In this document: positions 52,989 to 63,676 of the stretch, in pieces
Layout of the letters: every line of letters starts with the position of its first letter
How positions within the stretch are numbered: the first letter of the stretch is position 1
Origin: RPQJ01 sp046347155
GTDB lineage: Bacteria > Pseudomonadota > Gammaproteobacteria > Steroidobacterales > Steroidobacteraceae
Direction of reading: 5' to 3'
NCBI GenBank assembly: GCA_046347155.1
Contig: JAXMGT010000002.1
Location: 620,001 to 684,000, forward strand
Length of the DNA: 64,000 nucleotides
Position numbers and translations under genes: made by a program
The notes under the pieces: generated by a model
What the model saw: the letters and a program-made list of their open reading frames with translations, nothing else
What the model was told of the DNA's origin: nothing
The model's database searches: none

Positions 52989-54332
52989 GTGGCGAATCCG
53001 CTCTCATCGAGCCCCATGGCCGCCTTCGGCGAGGCGAGCCGGCTGACCGAGCTCCGGAAGAGGTTCTTCTTCCTGCTCGGCGCGCTGATCGTGTACCGGA
53101 TCGGGACGTTCGTCCCGGTGCCGGGCATCGATCCGGCGGCGCTCGCCCGCTTCTTCCAGGACCAGCAAGGCACGATCCTGAGCATGTTCAACATGTTCTC
53201 GGGCGGTGCGCTCAAGCGTCTGTCGATCTTCGCGATGGGCGTGATGCCCTACATCTCGGCGTCGATCATCGTGCAGATGATGGCCGTCGTCGTCCCGCAG
53301 CTGCAGGCGCTGCGCAAGGAAGGCGAGGCAGGCCGCCGCAAGCTCACGCAGTACACGCGCTGGGGCACGGTGGCGCTCGCGGCGTTCCAGGGCGCCGGTG
53401 CGGCGGTCGCGTTCCAGAACCAGGGCGTCGTGATCAACCCGGGCCCGCAGTTCGTGTTCCTCGCCACGACGACGCTGGTCGCCGGGACGATGTTCCTGAT
53501 GTGGCTCGGCGAGCAGATCACCGAGCGCGGCCTCGGCAACGGCATCTCGATGATCATCCTCTCGGGCATCGTCGCGGGCCTGCCGGCGGCGATCGGCGGC
53601 ACGCTCGAGCTCGTCCGCAACGGCGAGATCAACGCGGCCGTCGCGCTGCTCCTGATGCTGCTCGTGGCCGCGGTCACCGGGTTCGTCGTGTTCGTCGAGC
53701 GCGCGCAGCGCCGGATCCCGGTCAACTACGCGAAGCGCCAGCAGGGCCGCCGGATGATCGCCGGCACCACGACGCACCTGCCGTTCAAGCTCAACATGTC
53801 GGGCGTGATCCCGCCGATCTTCGCCTCGAGCCTGCTGCTCTTCCCGGCGACGATCGCCAGCTGGTTCGGCACGTCCGAGCAGTTCTCGTGGCTGCAGGGC
53901 GTCGCGGCGAGCCTCGGCGTCGGCCAGCCCGTACACATGGTCCTCTACTCGGCGCTGATCGTGTTCTTCTGCTTCTTCTACACCGCGCTCGTGTTCAACT
54001 CGCGCGAGACGGCGGAGAACCTGAAGAAGTCGGGCGCCTTCATCCCCGGCATCCGTCCGGGCCAGCACACGGCCGACTACATCGACAAGGTGCTCACGCG
54101 CCTGACGGTGTGGGGCGCGCTGTACGTCACGCTCGTGTGCCTGCTGCCCGAGATCCTGATCGCCAAGTTCCACGTGCCGTTCTACTTCGGCGGCACCTCG
54201 CTCATGATCATCGTGGTGGTGATCATGGACTTCATGGCCCAGCTGCAGGCGCACCTGATGTCGCACCAGTACGAGGGGCTGATGAAGAAGGCCAACCTGC
54301 GCGGCTACGGCCGTGCCGGGCAGCTGCGCTGA
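52989..54332 (+). CDS. secY: Protein translocase channel SecY
   Basis: The Sec channel of the inner membrane. The 447-residue protein has ten hydrophobic helices. FKLNMSGVIPPIFASSLLLF and GKSKxxQ-like NYAKRQQGRRMIAGTTTHLP mark the family, with the plug region after helix 1. A GTG start at 52989 is preceded by GACGGGTAGC. It lies in the spc operon with secE in the upstream tuf-rplK region. Confidence 0.98.
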   Translation: MANPLSSSPMAAFGEASRLTELRKRFFFLLGALIVYRIGTFVPVPGIDPAALARFFQDQQGTILSMFNMFSGGALKRLSIFAMGVMPYISASIIVQMMAVVVPQLQALRKEGEAGRRKLTQYTRWGTVALAAFQGAGAAVAFQNQGVVINPGPQFVFLATTTLVAGTMFLMWLGEQITERGLGNGISMIILSGIVAGLPAAIGGTLELVRNGEINAAVALLLMLLVAAVTGFVVFVERAQRRIPVNYAKRQQGRRMIAGTTTHLPFKLNMSGVIPPIFASSLLLFPATIASWFGTSEQFSWLQGVAASLGVGQPVHMVLYSALIVFFCFFYTALVFNSRETAENLKKSGAFIPGIRPGQHTADYIDKVLTRLTVWGALYVTLVCLLPEILIAKFHVPFYFGGTSLMIIVVVIMDFMAQLQAHLMSHQYEGLMKKANLRGYGRAGQLR

Positions 54333-54363
54333 CCCCGCCGCCGCCCCCGTCAGAGAGAGACCC

Positions 54364-54477
54364 ATGAAAGTTCGACCCTCAGTCAAGCGGATCTGCAAGA
54401 ACTGCAAGGTGGTGCGCCGCCGCGGCGTGGTCTACGTGATCTGCACCGACAAGCGGCACAAGCAGCGCCAGGGCTGA
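54364..54477 (+). CDS. rpmJ: 50S ribosomal protein L36 (zinc-ribbon form)
   Basis: A 37-residue protein, MKVRPSVKRICKNCKVVRRR then GVVYVICTDKRHKQRQG. The zinc ligands Cys11, Cys14, Cys27 and His32 are intact, so this is the zinc-binding paralogue. It ends the spc unit, 31 bases after secY. Confidence 0.97.
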   Translation: MKVRPSVKRICKNCKVVRRRGVVYVICTDKRHKQRQG

Positions 54478-54487
54478 TCCCCCGGCG

Positions 54488-54516
54488 TTGAGTGACAAGC
54501 GTTTTTAAGTTACTAT
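54488..54516 (+). promoter_or_regulatory. Sigma70 promoter of the alpha operon
   Basis: -35 TTGAGT (54488-54493), 17-base spacer and -10 TACTAT (54511-54516). The predicted start near 54523 leaves a leader of only about 27 bases before rpsM. Confidence 0.7.
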
Positions 54517-54549
54517 TTCGGGCTTTTCGCGCCCCGGAGTGAGCCTAAA

Positions 54550-54930
54550 ATGGCCCGTATCGCCGGCATCAACATCCCGATGAACAAGCACGTCTGGGTG
54601 GGCCTCACGTCCATCTACGGCGTCGGCCGCACGCAGGCGAAGAAGGCCTGCGAGGCCGCGGGCGTGAAGCCCGAGACGAAGGTCAAGGACCTCACCGAGG
54701 CCGAGGTCGCCGCGCTGCGCACCGCGATCGGCCGGCTGCCGGTCGAGGGCGACCTGCGCCGCGAGGTGTCGATGAACATCAAGCGGCTGATGGACCTCGG
54801 TTGCTACCGCGGCATCCGCCACCGCAAGGGCCTGCCGATGCACGGCCAGCGCACGCGCACGAACGCGCGCACGCGCAAGGGCCCGCGCAAGGCGGCCGTG
54901 AAGCTGAACGCCCCGGCGGGCAAGGCCTGA
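54550..54930 (+). CDS. rpsM: 30S ribosomal protein S13
   Basis: S13 bridges to the large subunit and P-site tRNA. The 126-residue protein has MARIAGINIPMNKHVWVGL, the NIKRLMDLGCYRGIRHRKGL helix and the basic C-terminal TRTNARTRKGPRK tail. Confidence 0.98.
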   Translation: MARIAGINIPMNKHVWVGLTSIYGVGRTQAKKACEAAGVKPETKVKDLTEAEVAALRTAIGRLPVEGDLRREVSMNIKRLMDLGCYRGIRHRKGLPMHGQRTRTNARTRKGPRKAAVKLNAPAGKA

Positions 54931-54961
54931 TCGGCCTGCCCCCTAACGAGGACTGACCTCC

Positions 54962-55369
54962 ATGTCGGAAGACAAGAAGCAGGCGGCCGGCGCCGCCAAG
55001 CCGCGCAAGAAAGTGAAGCGGATGGTGACCGACGCGATCGCCCACGTGCACGCGTCGTTCAACAACACGGTGATCACGATCACCGACCGCCAGGGCAACA
55101 CGCTGTCCTGGGCGACCTCGGGCGGCTGCGGCTTCCGAGGCTCGCGCAAGAGCACGCCGTTCGCCGCGCAGGTCGCCGCCGAGAAGGCCGGCGTCGCAGC
55201 GCAGGAATACGGCGTGCGCACCGTCGAGGTGCGCGTGCGTGGCCCGGGCCCGGGCCGCGAGTCGGCCGTTCGCGCGCTGAATGCGGCCGGCCTCAAGGTC
55301 ACCAGCATCGAGGACGTGACGCCGATCCCGCACAACGGGTGCCGTCCGCCCAAGAAGCGCCGCGTCTGA
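54962..55369 (+). CDS. rpsK: 30S ribosomal protein S11
   Basis: A platform protein of 135 residues. It has AHVHASFNNTVITITDRQGN and the C-terminal TSIEDVTPIPHNGCRPPKKR, conserved in bacteria including the Asn in HNG that is isomerised in E. coli. Confidence 0.98.
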   Translation: MSEDKKQAAGAAKPRKKVKRMVTDAIAHVHASFNNTVITITDRQGNTLSWATSGGCGFRGSRKSTPFAAQVAAEKAGVAAQEYGVRTVEVRVRGPGPGRESAVRALNAAGLKVTSIEDVTPIPHNGCRPPKKRRV

Positions 55370-55394
55370 CGCGCGCCCGCCGAGGAACACGAAC

Positions 55395-56018
55395 ATGGCC
55401 AGGTATCTTGGACCGAAGTGCAAGCTCTCGCGCCGCGAGGGCACCGACCTCTTCCTGAAGAGCGGCGTGAAGTCGCTCGAGTCGAAGTGCAAGCTCGAAG
55501 TGCCGCCGGGCGGCATCAAGGGTGAGCGCCGCGCGCGCGTGTCGGGCTACGGCCTGCAGCTGCGCGAGAAGCAGAAGCTGCGCCGCATGTACGGCGTGCT
55601 CGAGCGCCAGTTCCGTGGCTACTACCAGAAGGCCGCCGGCCGTCCGGGCGCCACGGGCGAGACGCTGCTGCAGCTGCTCGAGGGCCGGCTCGACAACGTC
55701 GTCTACCGTATGGGCTTCGCCGCGACGCGCAACGAGGCGCGCCAGCTCGTGAGCCACCGCTCGGTGACCGTGAACGGCGAGGTCGTGAGCGTCCCGTCGT
55801 ACCAGTGCAAGGCCGGCGAGGTCATCGCGCTGCGCGACAAGGCGCAGAAGCAGGCCCGCGTGCAGCAGGCGCTGCAGATCCGCGCCCAGACCGGGTTCCC
55901 CGACTGGGTCGAAGTCGACGAGAAGAAGTTCTCGGGTGTCCTGAAGTCGCTGCCTGAGCGCGGCGACATCCTGCCGGACATCAACGAGAGCCTCGTCGTC
56001 GAGTTGTACTCCAAGTAA
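55395..56018 (+). CDS. rpsD: 30S ribosomal protein S4
   Basis: A primary 16S-binding protein; in E. coli it also represses the alpha operon. The 207-residue protein starts MARYLGPKCKLSRREGTDLF and has the S4 RNA-binding domain GRLDNVVYRMGFAATRNEAR. Two Cys (9 and 32) are present but no full zinc set. Confidence 0.98.
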   Translation: MARYLGPKCKLSRREGTDLFLKSGVKSLESKCKLEVPPGGIKGERRARVSGYGLQLREKQKLRRMYGVLERQFRGYYQKAAGRPGATGETLLQLLEGRLDNVVYRMGFAATRNEARQLVSHRSVTVNGEVVSVPSYQCKAGEVIALRDKAQKQARVQQALQIRAQTGFPDWVEVDEKKFSGVLKSLPERGDILPDINESLVVELYSK

Positions 56019-56035
56019 TCCGCAGGGTGACTTCA

Positions 56036-57040
56036 ATGCAGTCGTCCATCGCCGAGTTCCTCCGCCCGCGAGTCGTCAAGGTGACGCCGACCGCCCCGCG
56101 CCACGCGCGCGTGGTGATCGAGCCGTTCGAGCGCGGCTTCGGCCACACGCTGGGCAACGCGCTCCGCCGCGTGCTCCTGTCGTCCATGCCGGGCAGCGCC
56201 ATCACCGAGGCCGAGATCGAGGGCGTGCTCCACGAGTACACCAGCATCGAGGGCGTCCAGGAGGACGTCGTCGAGATCCTGCTGAACCTGAAGCAGGTCG
56301 CGATCCGGCTGAACGCCCGCGACGAGTCGGAACTGCGCATCTCGAAGAAGGGCCCGGGCCCGGTGCGCGCCGGCGACATCCAGGGCGACCACGACGTCGA
56401 GATCCTGAACCCGGAGCTCGTCATCGCCAACCTGACGAAGGCCGGCGAACTCGTGATGACGCTGAAGGTCGAGAAGGGCCGCGGCTACCGCCCGGCCGGC
56501 CAGCGCCTCGCGTTCGAGGAAGCGAGCCGCCCGATCGGCCGCCTGCTGCTCGACGCGTCGTTCAGCCCGATCCGCAAGGTGACCTACAACGTCGAGGCCG
56601 CCCGCGTCGAACAGCGCACCGACCTCGACAAGCTGATCATCGACATCGAGACCAACGGCACGATCGACCCGGAAGAGGCGATCCGCCGCGCCGGTTCGAT
56701 CCTGAAGGACCAGCTCTCCGTGTTCGTCGACCTGCAGGGCCAGGACGAGGACAAGGCGAAGCCGAGCGAGCACCACTTCGACCCGCTGCTGCTGCGTCCG
56801 GTCGACGAGCTCGAGCTCACGGTCCGCAGCGCGAACTGCCTGAAGGCCGAGAACATCCACTACATCGGCGACCTGGTGCAGAAGACGGAAGTCGAGCTGC
56901 TCCGCACGCCGAACCTGGGCAAGAAGTCGCTCACCGAGATCAAGGAAGTGCTGGAAAGCCACGGCCTCACGCTCGGCATGCGCCTCGAGAACTGGCCGCC
57001 GGCCGGTCTCAAGCGCGACGAGGACCGCGACGTCATCTGA
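56036..57040 (+). CDS. rpoA: DNA-directed RNA polymerase subunit alpha
   Basis: Alpha dimerises to start polymerase assembly. The 334-residue protein has the N-terminal domain (RGFGHTLGNALRRVLLSSMP) and C-terminal domain (ELELTVRSANCLKAENIHYI and TPNLGKKSLTEIKEVLESHG), which keeps the UP-element-contacting Arg of VRSANC. 17 bases after rpsD. Confidence 0.99.
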   Translation: MQSSIAEFLRPRVVKVTPTAPRHARVVIEPFERGFGHTLGNALRRVLLSSMPGSAITEAEIEGVLHEYTSIEGVQEDVVEILLNLKQVAIRLNARDESELRISKKGPGPVRAGDIQGDHDVEILNPELVIANLTKAGELVMTLKVEKGRGYRPAGQRLAFEEASRPIGRLLLDASFSPIRKVTYNVEAARVEQRTDLDKLIIDIETNGTIDPEEAIRRAGSILKDQLSVFVDLQGQDEDKAKPSEHHFDPLLLRPVDELELTVRSANCLKAENIHYIGDLVQKTEVELLRTPNLGKKSLTEIKEVLESHGLTLGMRLENWPPAGLKRDEDRDVI

Positions 57041-57087
57041 ACCTTGACGGGCGCCCACGGGCCGCCCGCCGGAACTAGAGAAGAACC

Positions 57088-57588
57088 ATGCGACACGGAC
57101 TGACCGGGCGGCAGCTGAGCCGCAACACCCCGCACCGCTGGGCGATGCTGCGCAACATGGCCGCGTCGCTGCTGCGTCACGAGACGATCAAGACCACGGT
57201 GCCGAAGGCCAAGGAGCTGCGTCGCTACGTCGAGCCGCTCATCACGCTCGGCAAGACCGACAGCCAGGCCAACCGCCGTCGCGCGTTCGCGCGCCTGCGC
57301 GACGCCGAGGTGGTCGAGAAGCTGTTCGGCGAGCTCGGCCCGCGCTTCAAGGCGCGCCCGGGCGGCTACACGCGGATCCTGCACATGGCGAACCGCGCCG
57401 GCGACAACGCCGAGATGGCGCTGATGGCGCTCGTCGACCGTGCGGCCCCGGCCGCCGCCGAGCAGCCGGCCGAGGAAGCCGCAAAGAAGCCTCGCGCCCG
57501 CAAGAAGAAGGCAGACGCACCGGCCGCCGAGGCCGCCGCGGAGAAGAAGCCGCGCGCGCCGCGCAAGAAGAAGGCCGCCGCGGCCTGA
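57088..57588 (+). CDS. rplQ: 50S ribosomal protein L17 with basic C-terminal tail
   Basis: L17 near the tunnel exit. Residues 1-120 are ordinary L17 (MRHGLTGRQLSRNTPHRWAM, GPRFKARPGGYTRILHMANR). The protein is 166 residues, against about 120-130 usually: the last 45 are a Lys/Ala/Pro tail with the clusters KKPRARKKK and KKPRAPRKKK. Last gene of the alpha unit, followed by a strong terminator. Confidence 0.97.
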   Translation: MRHGLTGRQLSRNTPHRWAMLRNMAASLLRHETIKTTVPKAKELRRYVEPLITLGKTDSQANRRRAFARLRDAEVVEKLFGELGPRFKARPGGYTRILHMANRAGDNAEMALMALVDRAAPAAAEQPAEEAAKKPRARKKKADAPAAEAAAEKKPRAPRKKKAAAA

Positions 57589-57613
57589 TCGCCGCCGCAG
57601 CGTCGGATCGAGG

Positions 57614-57645
57614 GAAGCCGGGCCACGCGCCCGGCTTCTTTTTTT
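57614..57645 (+). terminator. Strong terminator of the alpha operon
   Basis: GAAGCCGGG (57614-57622) pairs with CCCGGCTTC (57630-57638), 9 bp, followed by seven T (57639-57645). It ends the long ribosomal-protein block. Confidence 0.95.
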
Positions 57646-57718
57646 CGGCGCCCGCGCTTATCGTCCCCGCACGCCCCGCCCCGGGGCGACCCATCCACCA
57701 CCACGCGGGAGCCGACTC

Positions 57719-58108
57719 ATGGGCATGATGCAGGAGTTCAAGGAATTCGCCATGAAGGGCAACGTGCTCGACATGGCGGTGGGCGTCGTGATCGGCGCGG
57801 CGTTCGGCAAGATCGTCTCGTCGTTCGTCGGCGACGTGATCATGCCGCTGCTCGGCACGGTCGTCGGCGGCGTCGACTTCAGCAGCCTTGCGGTCACGAT
57901 CGGCACGAACGCCGCGGGTGAACCGCTGCTCCTGAAGTACGGCGCGTTCCTTCAGACGGTGTTCGACTTCGTGGTCATCGCCGCGGCGATCTTCATGGCG
58001 CTGAAGGCGATCAACCGGCTCAAGACCCCACCGGCACCCGCGGCCCCGCCCGCGCCGCCGCCCGAGGTCGAGCTGCTGACCGAGATCCGCGACCTGCTCC
58101 GGAAATAG
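57719..58108 (+). CDS. mscL: Large-conductance mechanosensitive channel MscL
   Basis: An inner-membrane osmotic safety valve. The 129-residue protein has the amphipathic N-terminal helix QEFKEFAMKGNVLDMAVGVV, transmembrane helix 1 lining the pore (VVIGAAFGKIVSSFVGDVIM), a periplasmic loop, helix 2 (FDFVVIAAAIFMAL) and the C-terminal bundle EIRDLLRK after a Pro/Ala linker. The ATG at 57719 has GGGAG upstream; two further ATG codons lie within 9 bases. Confidence 0.97.
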   Translation: MGMMQEFKEFAMKGNVLDMAVGVVIGAAFGKIVSSFVGDVIMPLLGTVVGGVDFSSLAVTIGTNAAGEPLLLKYGAFLQTVFDFVVIAAAIFMALKAINRLKTPPAPAAPPAPPPEVELLTEIRDLLRK

Positions 58109-58129
58109 GGTCCGTCTCCCGGACGGTCG

Positions 58130-58210
58130 GGGGACATTCTCGATTTCGGCCTGCAGGCCGGAACCGAGGATGTCCCCTACGCCCCTGCGCCGGAAACCGA
58201 GAATGTCCCC
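58130..58210. repeat. REP-like palindromic repeat cluster overlapping the pepQ 3' end
   Basis: Three related arms: GGGGACATTCTCGATTTCGGC (58130-58150, shown to 20 bases plus C), its inverse GCCGGAACCGAGGATGTCCC (58157-58177) and a second inverse copy GCCGGAAACCGAGAATGTCC (58189-58210). The first can pair with either of the others. The right copy encodes the last codons of pepQ. Confidence 0.75.
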
Positions 58211-59529
58211 TGCGCGAAGGCGTCGCGCGTGAGGTTCTCCGGCGCGCCGGCGGTGCAGGCGACGTCGTCCTCGATCCGGATCCCGCCACAGGGCTTCAGG
58301 CGCTCGACGGCGTCCCAGCGGATGCGCGAGGCGTGCCCCGACGCGCGCGCGGCATCGAGCAGCAGGTCGATGAAGTAGAGCCCCGGCTCGATCGTCACGA
58401 CGAAACCGGGTTCGAGCCGCCGCGTGAGCCTGAGGTACGGGTGCCCGGGCGGTCGCGGGATCTCGGTGCCGGCTGCATCGCCGGCGAGCCCGGCGACGTC
58501 GTGCACCTGCAGCCCGAGCAGGTGGCCCACGCCGTGCGGGAAGAACGTCGACGACAGGCCGGTTTCGACGGCCTCGTCGGCACTGCAGGCGACGATGCCC
58601 GCCTCGACGAGCAGGCCGGCGATCCTCCGGTGTGCCTCGAGGTGGATTTCGCGGTAGTCCGTGCCAGGCCGCACCCGGTCGCAGAGCGCGAGCTCGACCG
58701 CCTCCATCCCGCGCACCAGCGCCGCGAATTCGCCGTCCTCGCGCGCGTACGTGCGAGTGATGTCGGCCGCGTAGCCGCGGAACTGCGCACCGGCGTCGAT
58801 CAGGAACGACCGGCGCGGCACGTCGCGTCGCCTCGACGGCTTCTGGTAGTGGAGCACCGCGGCGCCGGTGTCGTAGGCGACGATGTTGCCGTACGGGAGT
58901 TCCTCGTCGCGCTGGCCCACGGCCGCGCAGTAGGCGAGGTGGGCCTCGAACTCCGATTGCCCGGCCAGGAACGCCGCATGCGCCGCCCGGTGGCCGCGGA
59001 CCGCGGCCGACGAGGCGCGGCGCATGCACTCCACCTCGTACGGCGTCTTCACGGCGCGCTCGTAATGCAGCGCGCCGAGCAGCGGCGCCGGGTTCACGGC
59101 CGCGAAGCCCCAGTCGGCGAGCGAGGGCTGCCACTCGCCGACGAACGCGACCCGCCGTCCGGTCGTGCCGATCTGCGCGCGCGCCTCGGCCGGGTCGGCG
59201 ATCACGTGCACGTCGAATGCGGCGGTCCAGGCCCCCGACGGCCGCTCCGGCGGCAGGTGCCAGTAGTCCGTAGGCTGGTGGAACGCGAGGCGCGGCCTCG
59301 TGCCCGGTGCCCACGCGACGAAGCTGCGTTCGCCGTCCAGGATCGGCACCCACTGCGCGAAGTGCGGGTTCACCCGGAACGGGTAGCTGCGGTCGTCCAG
59401 GAACGAGCAGCCGGCCGCACCCGAGTGGATCGCGATCGCGTCGTACCCGTGCGCGGCGAGTGCGCGCTCGGTGCGCCGCTGCAACTCGGCGAGGTGGTCC
59501 GGGTAGAGTCGGTCGAGCGAATCCTGCAT
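58177..59529 (-). CDS. pepQ: Xaa-Pro dipeptidase (prolidase) PepQ
   Basis: A cytoplasmic Mn2+-dependent peptidase of the pita-bread fold that cleaves Xaa-Pro dipeptides. The 450-residue protein follows E. coli PepQ closely (RLYPDHLAELQRRT, HSGAAGCSFLDDRSYPF, DYWHLPPE). Metal ligands lie in LIDAGAQFRGYAADITRT (two Asp), PHGVGHLLGLQVHD (His), TIEPGLYF (Glu) and GIRIEDDV (Glu). The start at 59529 is chosen by homology; an in-frame ATG at 59562 is possible. After TRD the C-terminus (AFAQGTFSVSGAGA) is encoded largely by a repeat element rather than family sequence. Confidence 0.94.
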   Translation of the reverse strand: MQDSLDRLYPDHLAELQRRTERALAAHGYDAIAIHSGAAGCSFLDDRSYPFRVNPHFAQWVPILDGERSFVAWAPGTRPRLAFHQPTDYWHLPPERPSGAWTAAFDVHVIADPAEARAQIGTTGRRVAFVGEWQPSLADWGFAAVNPAPLLGALHYERAVKTPYEVECMRRASSAAVRGHRAAHAAFLAGQSEFEAHLAYCAAVGQRDEELPYGNIVAYDTGAAVLHYQKPSRRRDVPRRSFLIDAGAQFRGYAADITRTYAREDGEFAALVRGMEAVELALCDRVRPGTDYREIHLEAHRRIAGLLVEAGIVACSADEAVETGLSSTFFPHGVGHLLGLQVHDVAGLAGDAAGTEIPRPPGHPYLRLTRRLEPGFVVTIEPGLYFIDLLLDAARASGHASRIRWDAVERLKPCGGIRIEDDVACTAGAPENLTRDAFAQGTFSVSGAGA

Positions 59530-59729
59530 GTCGGCATCCGGGGTCGGCGAGCGGTGCGCCATCTTGCCGAACCGCGCGGCTTGTCGCCATTCAGAGACAG
59601 TTCCGCCGGCACCGGCCGGGCGGGGCGGACCTAGAATCCGGTCCACGCAGTCGCGGAGCGGGGGCGCAAGCCCGCGATTCCGGGACTGCTGACGCTAGAC
59701 CATCACCAACACCGTTAAGGGATCATCAC

Positions 59730-60047
59730 ATGAACGCGAAGATCGCCCTTGCCGCCGCCCTGGCCGCCCTGGCCCTGGCTGGCTGCGCGAAGAAGGAAGA
59801 GGCTGCTGACGCCGCCGCTGCCACGGACGCCGCTGCTGACGCCGCTGCTGCCGCCACCGACGCCGCCGCCGTTGCCGGCGACGCCGCCACCGCCGCGGTC
59901 GACGCCGCTGCGACCGGCGACGCTGCCACCGCTGCCGACGCCGCCGCGACCGCGGGCGACGCCGCTGCCAACGCCGCCGTCGCCGCTGGCGACGCCGCCG
60001 CTGCCGCGACGGACGCTGCTGCCCCGGCCGCCCCGGCCCAGCAGTAA
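59730..60047 (+). CDS. Ala/Asp-rich small lipoprotein, function unknown
   Basis: A 105-residue lipoprotein: signal peptide with lipobox ALAGC (Cys19), the short charged KKEE, then about 80 residues almost only of Ala, Asp, Thr, Gly and Val. Asp recurs with near-heptad spacing (37, 44, 51, 58, 64, 70, 77, 88, 95), and the protein ends APAAPAQQ. This suggests a long Ala-rich helix or coil anchored to a membrane, similar in size to Lpp-type lipoproteins but without the Leu/Ile heptads or the C-terminal Lys. The ATG has AGGGA 8 bases upstream. I do not recognise a family. Confidence 0.8.
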   Translation: MNAKIALAAALAALALAGCAKKEEAADAAAATDAAADAAAAATDAAAVAGDAATAAVDAAATGDAATAADAAATAGDAAANAAVAAGDAAAAATDAAAPAAPAQQ

Positions 60048-60151
60048 GCTCGGTTTCAGCGCAAGCTGAACGGGAAGGGCGGGCCCTCCAGGGGCCCCCG
60101 ACCCACCCCCCGGTCCCGGGCGCCCGGCCCGGGCACCGCCAGCGGAGGCTG

Positions 60152-60664
60152 GTGAGCGCAGTGCCCGTCACACTCAGAGACGCGCGCGACTCGGAATCGG
60201 ACCGCGACTGGATCAGGGCGGTCTACCGGGACTATCTGTCAGAACTTTCCGCCGGCAAGTCCGGCCTGTTCCCCGCCCTCGGCGAATGGCCCGAGCGCGA
60301 AGGCGAATTCCTCGCCGGCTGGTTCGGTGACGCCGCGGCCCACCCGTTCGTGATCCTGCAGGACCGCCACCGGGTCGGCTTTGCGCTGGTCGTGCGCGTC
60401 CCCGAGTTTCCCCGCCGCAGCGCCGACTACCGGATGGCCGAGTTCTTCGTCGTCGAACCGGTGCGCCGGCGCGGCGTCGGCGCGAGCGCTGCGACGCTGC
60501 TCTTCAGTCGCTACGCCGGCGAATGGGAAGTGCTCGAGGACGAGACGAACCGCCGGGCGCTCGGCTTCTGGCGGCGCGTGATCTCGAAGCTGACCGGCGG
60601 TCGCTACACCGAGACGCGGGACGGCGGCGAGGTCCGCCACCGCTTCCGCACCGAGGCGAGGCCC

Positions 60665-60682
<18 letters not shown>
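60152..60682 (+). CDS. GNAT-family N-acetyltransferase
   Basis: A 176-residue GNAT protein, transferring acetyl from acetyl-CoA to an unknown amine. Motif A, EFFVVEPVRRRGVGASAATL, has the R-x-x-G-x-G/A acetyl-CoA loop. The C-terminal part EVLEDETNRRALGFWRRVI matches the motif B pattern. The GTG start at 60152 has GGAGG 5 bases upstream. Its 3' end overlaps uvrA by 18 bases tail to tail. Confidence 0.85.
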
Positions 60683-63550
<2,868 letters not shown>

Positions 63551-63676
63551 GGATGAGCCCGTCTGTCGGCGGCTGCGAGGCAGCCTGTTACTATAGGCCG
63601 ACCCCCCGAGGCCACGCCAATCAGCACGACCACAGACATTGCCCGGCCGGCGCTCAACCCACAGGAACGCCGGTCC

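Noticed and set aside
63551..63610. LexA box between uvrA and the MFS gene
   Set aside because: No CTGT-N8-ACAG match is present; the only CTGT here is not followed by ACAG at the right distance.
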